Shown: positions 1 through 7,984 of the stretch, piece by piece
Layout of the letters: each line of letters opens with the position of its first letter
Numbering within the stretch: position 1 is the first letter of the stretch
NCBI GenBank assembly: GCA_041684965.1
Contig: JAWLGR010000003.1
Location: 1-64,000, forward strand
From: Mariniphaga sp041684965
GTDB taxonomy: Bacteria > Bacteroidota > Bacteroidia > Bacteroidales > Prolixibacteraceae
DNA length: 64,000 nt
Direction: 5' to 3'
Position numbers and translations under genes: made by a program
The notes under the pieces: model-generated
What the model saw: the letters and a program-made list of their open reading frames with translations, nothing else
Told to the model about the DNA's origin: nothing
The model's database searches: none

Positions 1-85
1 CCTGAAGATATAAAGGATTGTCTTTCAGTGATGTTGATATCTCGGTTAGTTGTTAACAAAAAAAAATGAAGTTCGGTTTTTAGAC

Positions 86-172
86 AGTCTGACGGTTGGC
101 AATATGCGTAGGCCGGGATTTCGAAGCTCCAACCTATCAAACCGTTACAAATTTATATTGCGTGTTAGCGCA
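86..172 (+). other. attC-like integron recombination site A
   Basis: R' box GTTAGCGCA lies at 164-172 and the putative R'' box AGTCTGAC at 86-93. The inner arms GCAATAT (99-105) and ATATTGC (155-161) can pair. The left arm CTGACGG-TTGG resembles CTAACGGATTGG of site B. The central loop shares a 19-base block (133-151) with site B (1443-1461). This is the weakest of the four sites by pairing alone. Its R' box is nevertheless exactly complementary to the R'' box of site B, which makes it the left boundary of cassette I. Confidence 0.65.
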
Positions 173-239
173 TCGTTGCTTTTCTTATCTCTCAAATATA
201 CAGTCATTTAATCGTTGATTTGAAAAATATTTATGTTTT

Positions 240-272
240 TTTGTAAGAAATTCTAATCAAGGAATACTTTAC
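240..272 (+). promoter_or_regulatory. possible promoter of the sigma factor gene in cassette I
   Basis: TTTG at 240-243 is followed after 21 bases by TACTTTAC at 265-272, a partial match to the Bacteroidota -33/-7 pattern, about 20 bases before the ATG at 292. The -7 match is imperfect, so this is tentative. If real, the cassette has its own promoter. Confidence 0.3.
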
Positions 273-291
273 TAGAAACAGATGTGAAAAT

Positions 292-780
292 ATGAAATCA
301 CAAAAAGAAGAATTTCTCAACCTACTTACAAGTTATCAAGGTATTTTACACAAAGTCAGTTGGGTTTACTTTAAAAATCAAACTGACAGAGAAGATAATA
401 CTCAAGAAATCATTTACCAACTCTGGAAATCGTACCCAACAATAAAAAATCATAATAGTATTGGTTCATGGATTTATGCTGTATCAATAAACACTTCTTT
501 ATCAAGGATTAAAAAAGAGTCCCGATTAGAATACAGGGAGGCCGTACCTGAATTATCTGACAAATCAGATATTGTTGAGGATTTATCTGTGAATGATTCA
601 TTAAAACTACTCCTGAATGCAATATATAAACTTGATGAACTTGACAAGTCCATCATGTTGCTTTATTTGGAAGAAAAAAGTTATGATGAAATCTCTGAAA
701 TCATCGGCATTTCAAAATCAAATGTTGGTGTTAGAATCAATAGAGCAAAAGAATCATTGAAGCAAAATTTAAATAAATAA
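292..780 (+). CDS. ECF-type RNA polymerase sigma factor
   Basis: A 162-residue protein of normal ECF sigma length. Residues about 5-70 fit sigma region 2 (acidic DREDNTQEI, then LWKSYPTI and the aromatic GSWIYAVSIN). Residues about 105-160 fit region 4, with helix-turn-helix SYDEISEIIGISKSNVGVRI and the typical ending INRAKESLK. ECF factors direct RNA polymerase to a small regulon and are normally held by a membrane anti-sigma factor. The next gene starts 5 bases after the stop and encodes a membrane protein, so the two probably form a sigma/anti-sigma unit. It is the first gene of cassette I and points the same way as the attC sites. Family call firm; target genes unknown. Confidence 0.9.
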   Translation: MKSQKEEFLNLLTSYQGILHKVSWVYFKNQTDREDNTQEIIYQLWKSYPTIKNHNSIGSWIYAVSINTSLSRIKKESRLEYREAVPELSDKSDIVEDLSVNDSLKLLLNAIYKLDELDKSIMLLYLEEKSYDEISEIIGISKSNVGVRINRAKESLKQNLNK

Positions 781-784
781 AATC

Positions 785-1402
785 ATGGAAAACATAGAAT
801 TGCAAAAAATCTGGAAAACAATTGATAAAGAAATTAATCCTAAATCTAAGGATGAACTAAGTATACTTTTAAAATCAAAAGCGAAACAAACATTAAATAA
901 GTTCATTGTCATTTTAAGCACCTCTATTTTAACAAGTGTCGGTTTGAATATATTTTTGTTAATAACATCATTAAAGCGACAGGACGATTTAATATATTTA
1001 ATAAATAATGCAATACTTGGATTACTCGTGATAGTTTCCCTTTTTTCAGGAATTTTATCATGGTATAAAATACAAAATAACAAATTCAGCCTTCCACTAA
1101 AAGATTGGTTATCTGAAAGAATAAATTTGTTATCTAAATGGTTAACAGGGAAATTTAGCAAACTTTACTTTTTAGTGATCCCAATACTTTATGTTTTAAC
1201 AGTCCTCTCAATTCACGTTTATTATGAAAACAAAGCATTTATTGAGGTCTTAAATACTGAGGAATCTATTATAGGTCTTATTATCGCTGCTCCAATTGGT
1301 CTTTTTGTGTCATTTTATGCTGTCAGAAAAATTCGTCGGCATCAATTGAATAATCTAAATTTTCTCAAAGATTTGCACGGTCGTCTTTGCAATGTGCGCT
1401 AA
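785..1402 (+). CDS. membrane protein, probable anti-sigma partner of the upstream ECF factor
   Basis: A 205-residue protein with a soluble, charged N-terminus (about 1-37) and four likely membrane segments near residues 40-60, 75-97, 122-142 and 160-180. It starts MENIELQKIWKTID, a common opening for the small membrane proteins that sit next to ECF sigma genes in Bacteroidota. No catalytic motif is visible. It is almost certainly co-transcribed with the sigma gene. Its TAA stop (1400-1402) lies inside the R'' box of attC site B, so the last residues are encoded by the recombination site, as is usual for integron cassette genes. The anti-sigma role is inferred from position and topology. Confidence 0.75.
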   Translation: MENIELQKIWKTIDKEINPKSKDELSILLKSKAKQTLNKFIVILSTSILTSVGLNIFLLITSLKRQDDLIYLINNAILGLLVIVSLFSGILSWYKIQNNKFSLPLKDWLSERINLLSKWLTGKFSKLYFLVIPILYVLTVLSIHVYYENKAFIEVLNTEESIIGLIIAAPIGLFVSFYAVRKIRRHQLNNLNFLKDLHGRLCNVR

Positions 1403-1529
1403 CGGATTGGTATATGAAACGTTTGGCATTTCAATACGATTTCCTATCAAACCGTTACAAAGTTTATTAAGGGTACTGACCTTAAAATCAGCACTATCCG
1501 CCAAATGTTTTATATACCGTGTTGTATGC
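1395..1529 (+). other. attC-like integron recombination site B
   Basis: R'' box TGCGCTAAC (1395-1403) is the exact reverse complement of the R' box of site A (164-172). The arms at 1409-1427 (GGTATATGAAACGTTTGGC) and 1500-1518 pair at 17 of 19 positions, with extra unpaired bases on the left arm, as expected of attC. R' box GTTGTATGC is at 1521-1529. The long central loop holds the 19-base block shared with site A. Confidence 0.85.
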
Positions 1530-1605
1530 TGGGCTTTATTCACTATCCGCTAATTATCAATTTATTACAATCCAAAATCCGCTCAATCGAAGCACTGCTG
1601 TTCCC

Positions 1606-1712
1606 GAAAAAATTAGTTTTTAGGGTCGGCAAAAAAGCGGTGGCAGACAGACAAGCTCTATTGCAAATTTTGGTCGTGTGTTGGCTTGTGCGAATTGCAA
1701 TTGTGCTTGGCT
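1606..1712. repeat. left flank repeat of the cassette II operon
   Basis: Two parts recur on the other side of the operon. GAAAAAATTAGTTTTT (1606-1621) is present in exact inverted form at 8090-8105. The stretch at about 1653-1706 (containing TTGCAAATTTTGG and GGCTTGTGCGA) recurs in direct orientation, with mismatches, at about 7985-8041. The pair brackets the six-gene operon just inside the cassette ends. Possibly the scar of an older insertion or a part of older cassettes. Confidence 0.6.
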
Positions 1713-2281
1713 GTGAGCGTTGGACAATTATTAACAATTAAGTCAATAGAATAAACTAACTCTTTGTAGTTATTAGCAACCTTGTAAAGTTTATCTACAT
1801 TATTATCAGTAAAACCAAAATTATTAATATCATCAAGGAATTTAAATAGTCCATCAAAAAACCCATTATAGTTAAAAATCAATACGGGTTTATCTATAAT
1901 GTTCAACTGTTTCCAAGTTAAAACCTCAAAAGTTTCATCAAGGGTGCCAAGCCCACCAGGAAATACAACAAAAACATCAGCTAAATCATAGATTATTTTC
2001 TTTCTTTCATGCATATTTGAAGTAACAAGCATATTTAGAACACCCTTATGCATAATAGCATCATTCTTAAATTTTTTAGTTATTACTCCAATTATTTCAC
2101 CTTTATTTTCTAGTACACCATTCGCAAAAGCATTCATCAACCCAATATTGGTACCTCCATAAATTAACCCATATTTTTCAGAAATGATTTTGCCAAATTG
2201 ATAAGCTAAGTCCAATAGTTCTTGATTATTACCAAGACGTGAACTGCAAAAAATGGATATTAATGGTTTTGTTTTTTCCAT
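1658..2281 (-). CDS. LOG-family (TIGR00730) Rossmann-fold protein, putative nucleotide phosphoribohydrolase
   Basis: The LOG signature is clear: PGGLGTLDE at residues 108-116 and a preceding R93 in MHERKK, the residues that bind phosphate and ribose in these enzymes. LOG proteins split nucleoside 5'-monophosphates into base and ribose-5-phosphate, and some make cytokinins. The domain ends near residue 182. The last 25 or so residues are encoded by the flanking repeat and look like read-through rather than part of the fold. It is the last gene of the six-gene operon and overlaps the methyltransferase gene by 22 bases. In this context a nucleotide-degrading effector role is possible but is only inference; an ordinary housekeeping LOG passenger is the alternative. 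Confidence 0.85.
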   Translation of the reverse strand: MEKTKPLISIFCSSRLGNNQELLDLAYQFGKIISEKYGLIYGGTNIGLMNAFANGVLENKGEIIGVITKKFKNDAIMHKGVLNMLVTSNMHERKKIIYDLADVFVVFPGGLGTLDETFEVLTWKQLNIIDKPVLIFNYNGFFDGLFKFLDDINNFGFTDNNVDKLYKVANNYKELVYSIDLIVNNCPTLTAKHNCNSHKPTHDQNLQ

Positions 2282-3021
2282 GAATCATTTTTAACAAATT
2301 TGAAAATTATTACAGAAGGACATTTTTTTAAATATGATGTTTTTAAATTGTTGAATTTGGCGGGAATATCGAAAGGTTTTGGTTCCATTATTAAGTCAAT
2401 TAATAAGTGCGATTTTGAGGATGCATAAGTAATATCAGAAATTGACCACTTTTTTAAATACAAAATCTCATTGTTGTTCAAAAAGTCTGAAGCATATAAG
2501 GAATTATTGTCAAAATAGTCTAAAATAGAATAAATTCCTGATTCATTACGAATAGAACTCAATCTCAAAGGATGAAGCATTGACATTATACAAATACCAG
2601 TTGATGAAAGAATTTTTGAAATTTTTGAAAATACTAAAATCAAATCTTCAAAGTAACTCAACATGAAGCTACCTAATATAATGTCGAATTTTTCAATATT
2701 TTCGGAAATAAAACATTCAAATGGTTGGTGGATAAATTCTACTTTCAAATCTGCACATAACTTCTTTGCATAGTTAATCATTTCTTTGCTACTATCTATA
2801 GCCGTTACTCTGCCTCCTTTTTCCGACAATAATTTAGAATATATACCTAAGCCACATCCTATATCAAGAATTCTTTTGTCAATGAAATTATCATTTAACA
2901 GCTTCAACACTGCTGGCATTTCTATGTATTCATTGAACAAACTGCCCCCTGATAAAACACGTTCATTAAAATATCTAGAAGCATTTTTGTTATAGAATTT
3001 AGTGACTTCTTCGTTGAACAT
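2260..3021 (-). CDS. class I SAM-dependent methyltransferase
   Basis: A 253-residue protein of the Methyltransf_11/25 type. SAM motif I is ILDIGCGLGIYSKLL near residues 51-65, followed by VTAIDSSKEMINYAK (motif II acidic residue) and a motif IV-like FDIILGSFML. No DNA-methylase NPPY/DPPY motif is present, so the substrate is more likely a small molecule, nucleotide or protein than DNA. It starts 9 bases after the stop of the unrecognised 324-residue gene and overlaps the LOG gene, so it is translated from the same message. Specific substrate unknown. Confidence 0.85.
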   Translation of the reverse strand: MFNEEVTKFYNKNASRYFNERVLSGGSLFNEYIEMPAVLKLLNDNFIDKRILDIGCGLGIYSKLLSEKGGRVTAIDSSKEMINYAKKLCADLKVEFIHQPFECFISENIEKFDIILGSFMLSYFEDLILVFSKISKILSSTGICIMSMLHPLRLSSIRNESGIYSILDYFDNNSLYASDFLNNNEILYLKKWSISDITYASSKSHLLIDLIMEPKPFDIPAKFNNLKTSYLKKCPSVIIFKFVKNDSWKKQNH

Positions 3022-3030
3022 TGATGGATT

Positions 3031-4005
3031 TTAGTTTATATCGATTAGGTATATCTCATCTTTGGACGTTGAGTAATTCTCTATGTTGTATTGATTAACT
3101 GTTGGGTAACAAATTTGAACTTCTGGATTCTCGATTGCAGCAAATGCAACACCTATTGTTGATATCTTATTGTTTAAACTAGCAATCACAATATTATAAT
3201 CATTTTTTATTGAGCCAATAATATCATTCACTTTTGCTTTTGTTTCATCAGGTGTTTTACACGAGAATTCAAATTGAGTCATTTCAACTGATAACATATT
3301 TTTTAACTCATCGAAAACTTTTTTATTTATGATTTGAAGTTCTTTAGATATAGCTCCTTCAATTGAAGCATGACCGATAAAAACTTTAGATGGTTCAAAA
3401 TTATCTATAATTTTTTTTGCTCGTTCTTGCTCAAATCCAACTAATAATATAAGTGCTAGTTTCTTATTTGGAAGAAATAGACCAGAATACCCCAATACTG
3501 ACCTAATATCTCGGACTCCTCGAGATAACCATTTTTCTGAATAATTTTCTTTGTCAATTGCATAATTCTCAGCTGGATTATAAACAAATGTCACAATAAA
3601 TTTATTTACTGGAGGTACATTTTTGAAATAATAAATTAGAATAAAAATCATCTCACGAGTTAAAGTTGTAATGTCTACAAGGATTTTTCTATTCCTATTC
3701 TTAGTAGAAAATATAAGCCGTAATTCATTTGATATCAAATCAATGTTTACTAATGGATTTTTTCTATCGAAAATTATTTTTATGGGATTTTTAAAAAAGG
3801 AAATTAATTTATCAAAATGATTATTCGCAGATATATAATTGTCTTTATAATGGCAAACTACAGTATGTTTTATTTGATTGCCAACAAGCATTGGGATTTT
3901 TATACACCTATCTTCGAAACTTGAAGAACAAATAAAGACACCGAATTTATTTTTGTCAAGAAACTGCTGAAAGCTATCAATATTCAGATTTAAAACTTTA
4001 TCCAT
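3031..4005 (-). CDS. unrecognised 324-residue protein of the cassette II operon
   Basis: I do not recognise the family with confidence. Visible features: an N-terminal strand followed by CSSSFEDRC (about residues 26-34); a strand-turn-helix ILVDITTLTREMIFILIYYF (about 108-127) that recalls the D-x-T-x-x-T-K/R motif of CARF-type Rossmann folds; a second strand LALILLVGFEQERA near 185; and a C-terminal segment YNIVIASLNNKISTIGVAFA near 275. No signal peptide or membrane segment. It lies 2 bases from the ATPase gene. A ligand-sensing or nucleotide-handling partner of the ATPase is a reasonable guess. A phosphoribosyltransferase-like role is also possible, but the classical PRPP motif is not seen. 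Confidence 0.6.
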   Translation of the reverse strand: MDKVLNLNIDSFQQFLDKNKFGVFICSSSFEDRCIKIPMLVGNQIKHTVVCHYKDNYISANNHFDKLISFFKNPIKIIFDRKNPLVNIDLISNELRLIFSTKNRNRKILVDITTLTREMIFILIYYFKNVPPVNKFIVTFVYNPAENYAIDKENYSEKWLSRGVRDIRSVLGYSGLFLPNKKLALILLVGFEQERAKKIIDNFEPSKVFIGHASIEGAISKELQIINKKVFDELKNMLSVEMTQFEFSCKTPDETKAKVNDIIGSIKNDYNIVIASLNNKISTIGVAFAAIENPEVQICYPTVNQYNIENYSTSKDEIYLIDIN

Positions 4006-4007
4006 AA

Positions 4008-5798
4008 CTAAAATTCAATCTTTAATTGATTAATACTATTGTCTTGTCCAAGTGAATTTATATCGCGTTTCATCCTTTCAATAAACTCTTTTGGTTTAGT
4101 AAGTGACAATTCCAATATGTCCGAATTAATAAACTTGTAACCAGCGAAACTAGTTGGGTCTAACTTAAAATGTGGTGCTAAAAGCCTGCTTAAAATGAAC
4201 AATTTTGTTCTGCCAGTACCCTGTTTATTCCCAATTGTGGATTCATGAAGATAACCAAAGCTTACACCAAGTTGAAGCACTTTGTTTAATATTTTACTAG
4301 GATTACTACTTAAAGCTATAGAAAACACCCTACGTTCAGAAGAATTTGATATTAAAATAACATGAAACATACCTCCTAATCCTTCAATTAAATTCATCAA
4401 CATATCTGATGTACTTAACAATTCTGTTGTGTTTTCGTTATTTTCCTCTAAAAATATCTTCTTAAATTCAGTCAGTAAATAAGCACTAGAATACTTTTGA
4501 ATAATGTCGTCTTGAACCTGATGGGGAATTGACAATATATCTTCACTTTGCGAAGTATAATATTCTCCATACATTAATGAGGCAGGTTCAAGGAAATATC
4601 TAACAATACCAGAAGATACACTGACTAATTGTTCAAAACCAGCATAACTATATGTTGAACCTGAACGTTTTTCTTTTAGACTTTTAATATAGTCTGGTCT
4701 GGCATATCGTTTAACATCATCAGCAGCAGAGGCTCCTTTTCCTTCTATTTCATAATTACTTTTTATTGTTTCCCCAATCTCTAGTATTCTGGATTCTTGT
4801 TCACTATTTTCAGGAAAGAAATCATTTGCATCAATATCCTTGTTCAAATATATTTTTATTCTTTTCTCAACGATATCTTTAACACGTTTATAAAACTTGT
4901 TCTTAGATGAAGTATAGACGGTAGCGATATTAACCTCCGAATAATCATGAGGAGAATCTATTGTTTGATTGGTTACTGTGCGATACGATTTATATTTAAG
5001 TTGAGTAGAAATTTTTAAACTGACTTCAGAACTTGTCCGATAAGAAACCCATGAATTTAAAATTCGAGTTTGAGCTAAATTCAAATTATCTGCATCATCA
5101 ATGAGAATAAAAATAGGTTTGTTTTTTGGGAAAATTGATATTTTCTTGAGGTCACAAAGAATAGGGAAAAGGAAATCCAAGTAACTACAAATACTGCCTG
5201 AATATGGTATAACTGTATTTAGAAACAATTTGTTAATATAATCTCTTGTTTCTTTATGAATTGACTTACAGATGTCCCTAATTTCTTCAAAAATTGGGAT
5301 AATTAAATCTTCTCTTTTTTCTGGTTTTTCGTAATTATATCCAATTAATTTTAGGTTAGGAATAAAACTAGAATTTAAAAAATTTAGAGCTTCTTTATCA
5401 TTTCCATTATTTGTTTTGCTTTGATGTTCTTTGAGTAAATAAATTAGATATTCAAAAACTATCGTAGCAATATGTGTAACTAATAAATGCTCATTTAATA
5501 AATGCTGCGCATGATTTTCAAGCCTATCGAGATTAATTACATTTAAATCCGTTTTCTTTATTGGAACATAAATGGAGAAATAGTCAAGTTTATCAAATGT
5601 TGAATCTTTTTTTAAAGCCTGACAGTCGGGCATCATATATCTAAACATCATACTTTTACCAGAACCCCTTGGTCCATGAATAAAAGCATGACCTTGATTT
5701 GGAATTTGATAGAAATCAGTAAATACGTCAACAAATAAATCATAAGCTTCTTTAGCTGTGATATCTTCTGGAGTCTGAACGGAAAAAGGATTTTTCAT
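4008..5798 (-). CDS. ORC1/CDC6-like AAA+ ATPase, putative defence-system motor or sensor
   Basis: A 596-residue P-loop ATPase. It opens KNPF and reaches Walker A GPRGSGKS at residues 42-49. Walker B is FILIDDADNL near residues 230-238, followed by an arginine-rich RTSSEVSLKISTQ segment resembling a sensor region. The layout (NPF opening, early Walker A, long alpha-helical tail with likely winged helix near 490-560) fits the ORC-CDC6-like ATPases of prokaryotic conflict systems rather than a replication initiator; no origin-like iterons were noticed nearby. The ATG overlaps the stop of the HD gene in an ATGA arrangement, so translation is coupled. Likely couples recognition to effector activity. 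Exact family is inferred from memory of motif layout. Confidence 0.75.
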   Translation of the reverse strand: MKNPFSVQTPEDITAKEAYDLFVDVFTDFYQIPNQGHAFIHGPRGSGKSMMFRYMMPDCQALKKDSTFDKLDYFSIYVPIKKTDLNVINLDRLENHAQHLLNEHLLVTHIATIVFEYLIYLLKEHQSKTNNGNDKEALNFLNSSFIPNLKLIGYNYEKPEKREDLIIPIFEEIRDICKSIHKETRDYINKLFLNTVIPYSGSICSYLDFLFPILCDLKKISIFPKNKPIFILIDDADNLNLAQTRILNSWVSYRTSSEVSLKISTQLKYKSYRTVTNQTIDSPHDYSEVNIATVYTSSKNKFYKRVKDIVEKRIKIYLNKDIDANDFFPENSEQESRILEIGETIKSNYEIEGKGASAADDVKRYARPDYIKSLKEKRSGSTYSYAGFEQLVSVSSGIVRYFLEPASLMYGEYYTSQSEDILSIPHQVQDDIIQKYSSAYLLTEFKKIFLEENNENTTELLSTSDMLMNLIEGLGGMFHVILISNSSERRVFSIALSSNPSKILNKVLQLGVSFGYLHESTIGNKQGTGRTKLFILSRLLAPHFKLDPTSFAGYKFINSDILELSLTKPKEFIERMKRDINSLGQDNSINQLKIEF

Positions 5799-6841
5799 GA
5801 TGTCGTTGTTTCTTGAGAATTTACAATATCTTGAATTAATTGACCCGTAATGAAACCATTGTTTTGATATTTTAAATCTTCAGGGCAGATTTCATAAACT
5901 GATTTTGCTGTTAATTTTGGATATCCTTTTTCAGTAAGTTTAAGGGAAATTGGGTCGAAATAATTAACAAGTGAGTCTTTATCTATGAATTCTATTTTTG
6001 CATAAACTGTATCAAATGATAATGGATATGGCAAGAATCTTTGACAATAAACAGTTTCAATATAGGTCTTAAAAACTCTTTCAAATATTTCATCAATTAA
6101 AAATACTTCTTCACTTTGTTTTCCTAATTTCTTAAGTACATTTTCCTTTTCTAAACAGAAAGTGAGGTTTATTTGTTTACCAGTATGGTCAACTTCAACA
6201 TTGTGCAATGAAGATGCATATTTATGATAAACCTCGCTACTTTTTTCAACATTTGGGTCGCTTGTACTCCTTGTAAAATCATCTGCGAGTTCATCAGAAA
6301 GTCGCAGAATTGAAGCGAGTAGTTGAATTTTTACTGGCTGATTAAGGATTCTATCTGAAGTCTTTAACAAAGAAAGTTTATCTTTATTCCCATCATCTGT
6401 AAATCCACCATGTGCTTCAGCAATCTGAAATATTACTCTTTTTTCAGCTGTTTCATCTCCCAACAAAATTGTCATTCCCTGAATTATTTCTGCTGTTAAT
6501 TTTTCATGTTTTTTCCTGCCTGAAATTATGTGACCAGAATCATGGATTTGGATTGCAACTAACAAAAGATATACTTCATAAGGAGATAGTTCAATTCCTT
6601 CAATATCTAAGAGCTCCGATGCTTTGTGAACTACAGTATCAATGTGTTCAGTTCCATGCTTTGTCAATTGCATCCCATCAATCTTATATGCAGAGATTTC
6701 TACTAATGGATGAATTTTATTATCCATGTATTCTTTAATGTTTCTGTATCTTAGTCTATAATCTACATTACCATTAAAAGGAAACTTTTTCTTGTTTTGC
6801 CTAGCCAAATATTCAGATAATGTTTTTCCGTTTAATTTCAT
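5795..6841 (-). CDS. HD-domain phosphohydrolase-like protein
   Basis: A 348-residue protein with a well-formed HD domain at about residues 55-215: H62/H66 (KHGTEHIDTV), the HD pair H100-D101 in QIHDSGH, H112 after a basic turn, H144 (AEAHGG) and a late D189 (LSDELADDF). HD enzymes use metal ions to cleave phosphoester bonds of nucleotides or nucleic acids. The C-terminal 130 residues form a separate alpha/beta region without a recognised motif. The start codon overlaps the stop of the methyltransferase gene and its own stop overlaps the ATPase start, so the three are translationally coupled. It stands where a restriction nuclease would be expected and may be the effector. Substrate not predictable. 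Confidence 0.8.
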   Translation of the reverse strand: MKLNGKTLSEYLARQNKKKFPFNGNVDYRLRYRNIKEYMDNKIHPLVEISAYKIDGMQLTKHGTEHIDTVVHKASELLDIEGIELSPYEVYLLLVAIQIHDSGHIISGRKKHEKLTAEIIQGMTILLGDETAEKRVIFQIAEAHGGFTDDGNKDKLSLLKTSDRILNQPVKIQLLASILRLSDELADDFTRSTSDPNVEKSSEVYHKYASSLHNVEVDHTGKQINLTFCLEKENVLKKLGKQSEEVFLIDEIFERVFKTYIETVYCQRFLPYPLSFDTVYAKIEFIDKDSLVNYFDPISLKLTEKGYPKLTAKSVYEICPEDLKYQNNGFITGQLIQDIVNSQETTTS

Positions 6842-7890
6842 TTTTTGTCTAGTTCAATTATTTTTTCAAAAATTTTTTCTGATAATAGTGGAGGAACTGC
6901 ATTCCCAATTTGTTGTTGAATATACCATAGAGTCCCTTGGAACACAAAATCATCTGGAAAGCTTTGTAGTCGGGCTGCTTCTCTTACTGATAATCCACGA
7001 TTCTCAAATGGGTGGATTAGCATATTTTTTCTGTAATTTGAAATTACAATTGAAGGTTTATCAGCAACTAATCGTTTGTATATCCCACTATGACAGTTTT
7101 TAAGATTAGCATAATTACTCATGAGGTCAGGTGGAATAGATTTCCAATTCTCTCCTTGCTTTATATGTTTATATCTTTCGAGAATATACTCCTTGTTTTC
7201 GGAAACAAAATTTTGCAAAGAAGTTTTAGAATCTTTTCTCATTAATCTTTGATATTCTGTCAAAGAGGAACTCCCATTATATTCAAGCTCATATATTTTC
7301 TCACCGTTTTTAAGTTTCGGCAAATCAGATATTGCTTCCCAAACAGTGACTTTTTTTTCTTCTTTATCAGGAAATATAAAATTTATGCCAATATTGTTTC
7401 CAACTAGAAAATATCTATTCCGATTTTGAGGAACTCCATAATCAGAAGCAGTCAAAACTGTATCAGTTATATTATATCCAAGTTTTGTAAACTCATTTCT
7501 AATTATCTCAACAGTTTTACCTTTATTAAATTCAATTATCCCTTCAACGTTTTCCAGTAAAAACCATCTAGGTTTATAACCAGCTACAAATCTTACGAAT
7601 TCTTCGAATAAGGAATTTTTTTCATTTTCTGTATTCCTGGTTAATTTGTTGGAAAAAGAAAATCCTTGACATGGTGGGCCTCCAAAAATGATATTTGGTG
7701 CTTTTGGTAGTATTCCATTAGCGGATATTTTTCTTATATCATCATTTATTACTTTAGATTCTGGGTGATTAAATTTATAAGTAAGAGAAGAATATTTGTC
7801 ATTATCAATAGCGCAAATGACTTCAATCCCTGCGTTAATAGCCCCAAGGCTGAGTCCACCTGCACCCGAAAATATATCTAATCCTATCAT
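6838..7890 (-). CDS. C5 cytosine-specific DNA methyltransferase
   Basis: A complete 350-residue m5C methylase with the motifs in order: I DIFSGAGGLSLG (residues 5-16), IV GGPPCQGFSF with catalytic C74, VI ENVEG (113-117), VIII QNRNRYFLVG, a target-recognition region at about 185-305, and X GNAVPPLL near 331. It flips and methylates cytosine in a specific DNA sequence that cannot be read from the protein. It is the first gene of the operon, and no restriction endonuclease is encoded next to it; the following coupled genes are an HD protein and an ATPase. It may mark self DNA for that system. The region upstream (7891-7990) is AT-rich and probably holds the operon promoter. Confidence 0.95.
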   Translation of the reverse strand: MIGLDIFSGAGGLSLGAINAGIEVICAIDNDKYSSLTYKFNHPESKVINDDIRKISANGILPKAPNIIFGGPPCQGFSFSNKLTRNTENEKNSLFEEFVRFVAGYKPRWFLLENVEGIIEFNKGKTVEIIRNEFTKLGYNITDTVLTASDYGVPQNRNRYFLVGNNIGINFIFPDKEEKKVTVWEAISDLPKLKNGEKIYELEYNGSSSLTEYQRLMRKDSKTSLQNFVSENKEYILERYKHIKQGENWKSIPPDLMSNYANLKNCHSGIYKRLVADKPSIVISNYRKNMLIHPFENRGLSVREAARLQSFPDDFVFQGTLWYIQQQIGNAVPPLLSEKIFEKIIELDKK

Positions 7891-7984
7891 TTTAATATCA
7901 AATGCTTAAAATATTTTTTATATAGTTTGTTTATTTAATGGGATGTAACCATTTAAATAAATTAGGCTAATAACGGGAGAATTG

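Noticed and set aside
1505..1741. Plus-strand 78-residue frame over the end of site B and the left flank repeat
   Set aside because: It overlaps the recombination site and the repeat, opposes the LOG gene and has no domain-like text.
4008..5798. ORC/CDC6-like ATPase as a replication initiator with a nearby origin
   Set aside because: No iterons or AT-rich unwinding element were seen, and the gene is embedded between HD and unknown-protein genes of one operon.
6838..7890. Ordinary type II restriction-modification system
   Set aside because: No endonuclease-like gene (no PD-ExK or HNH motif visible) adjoins the methylase.
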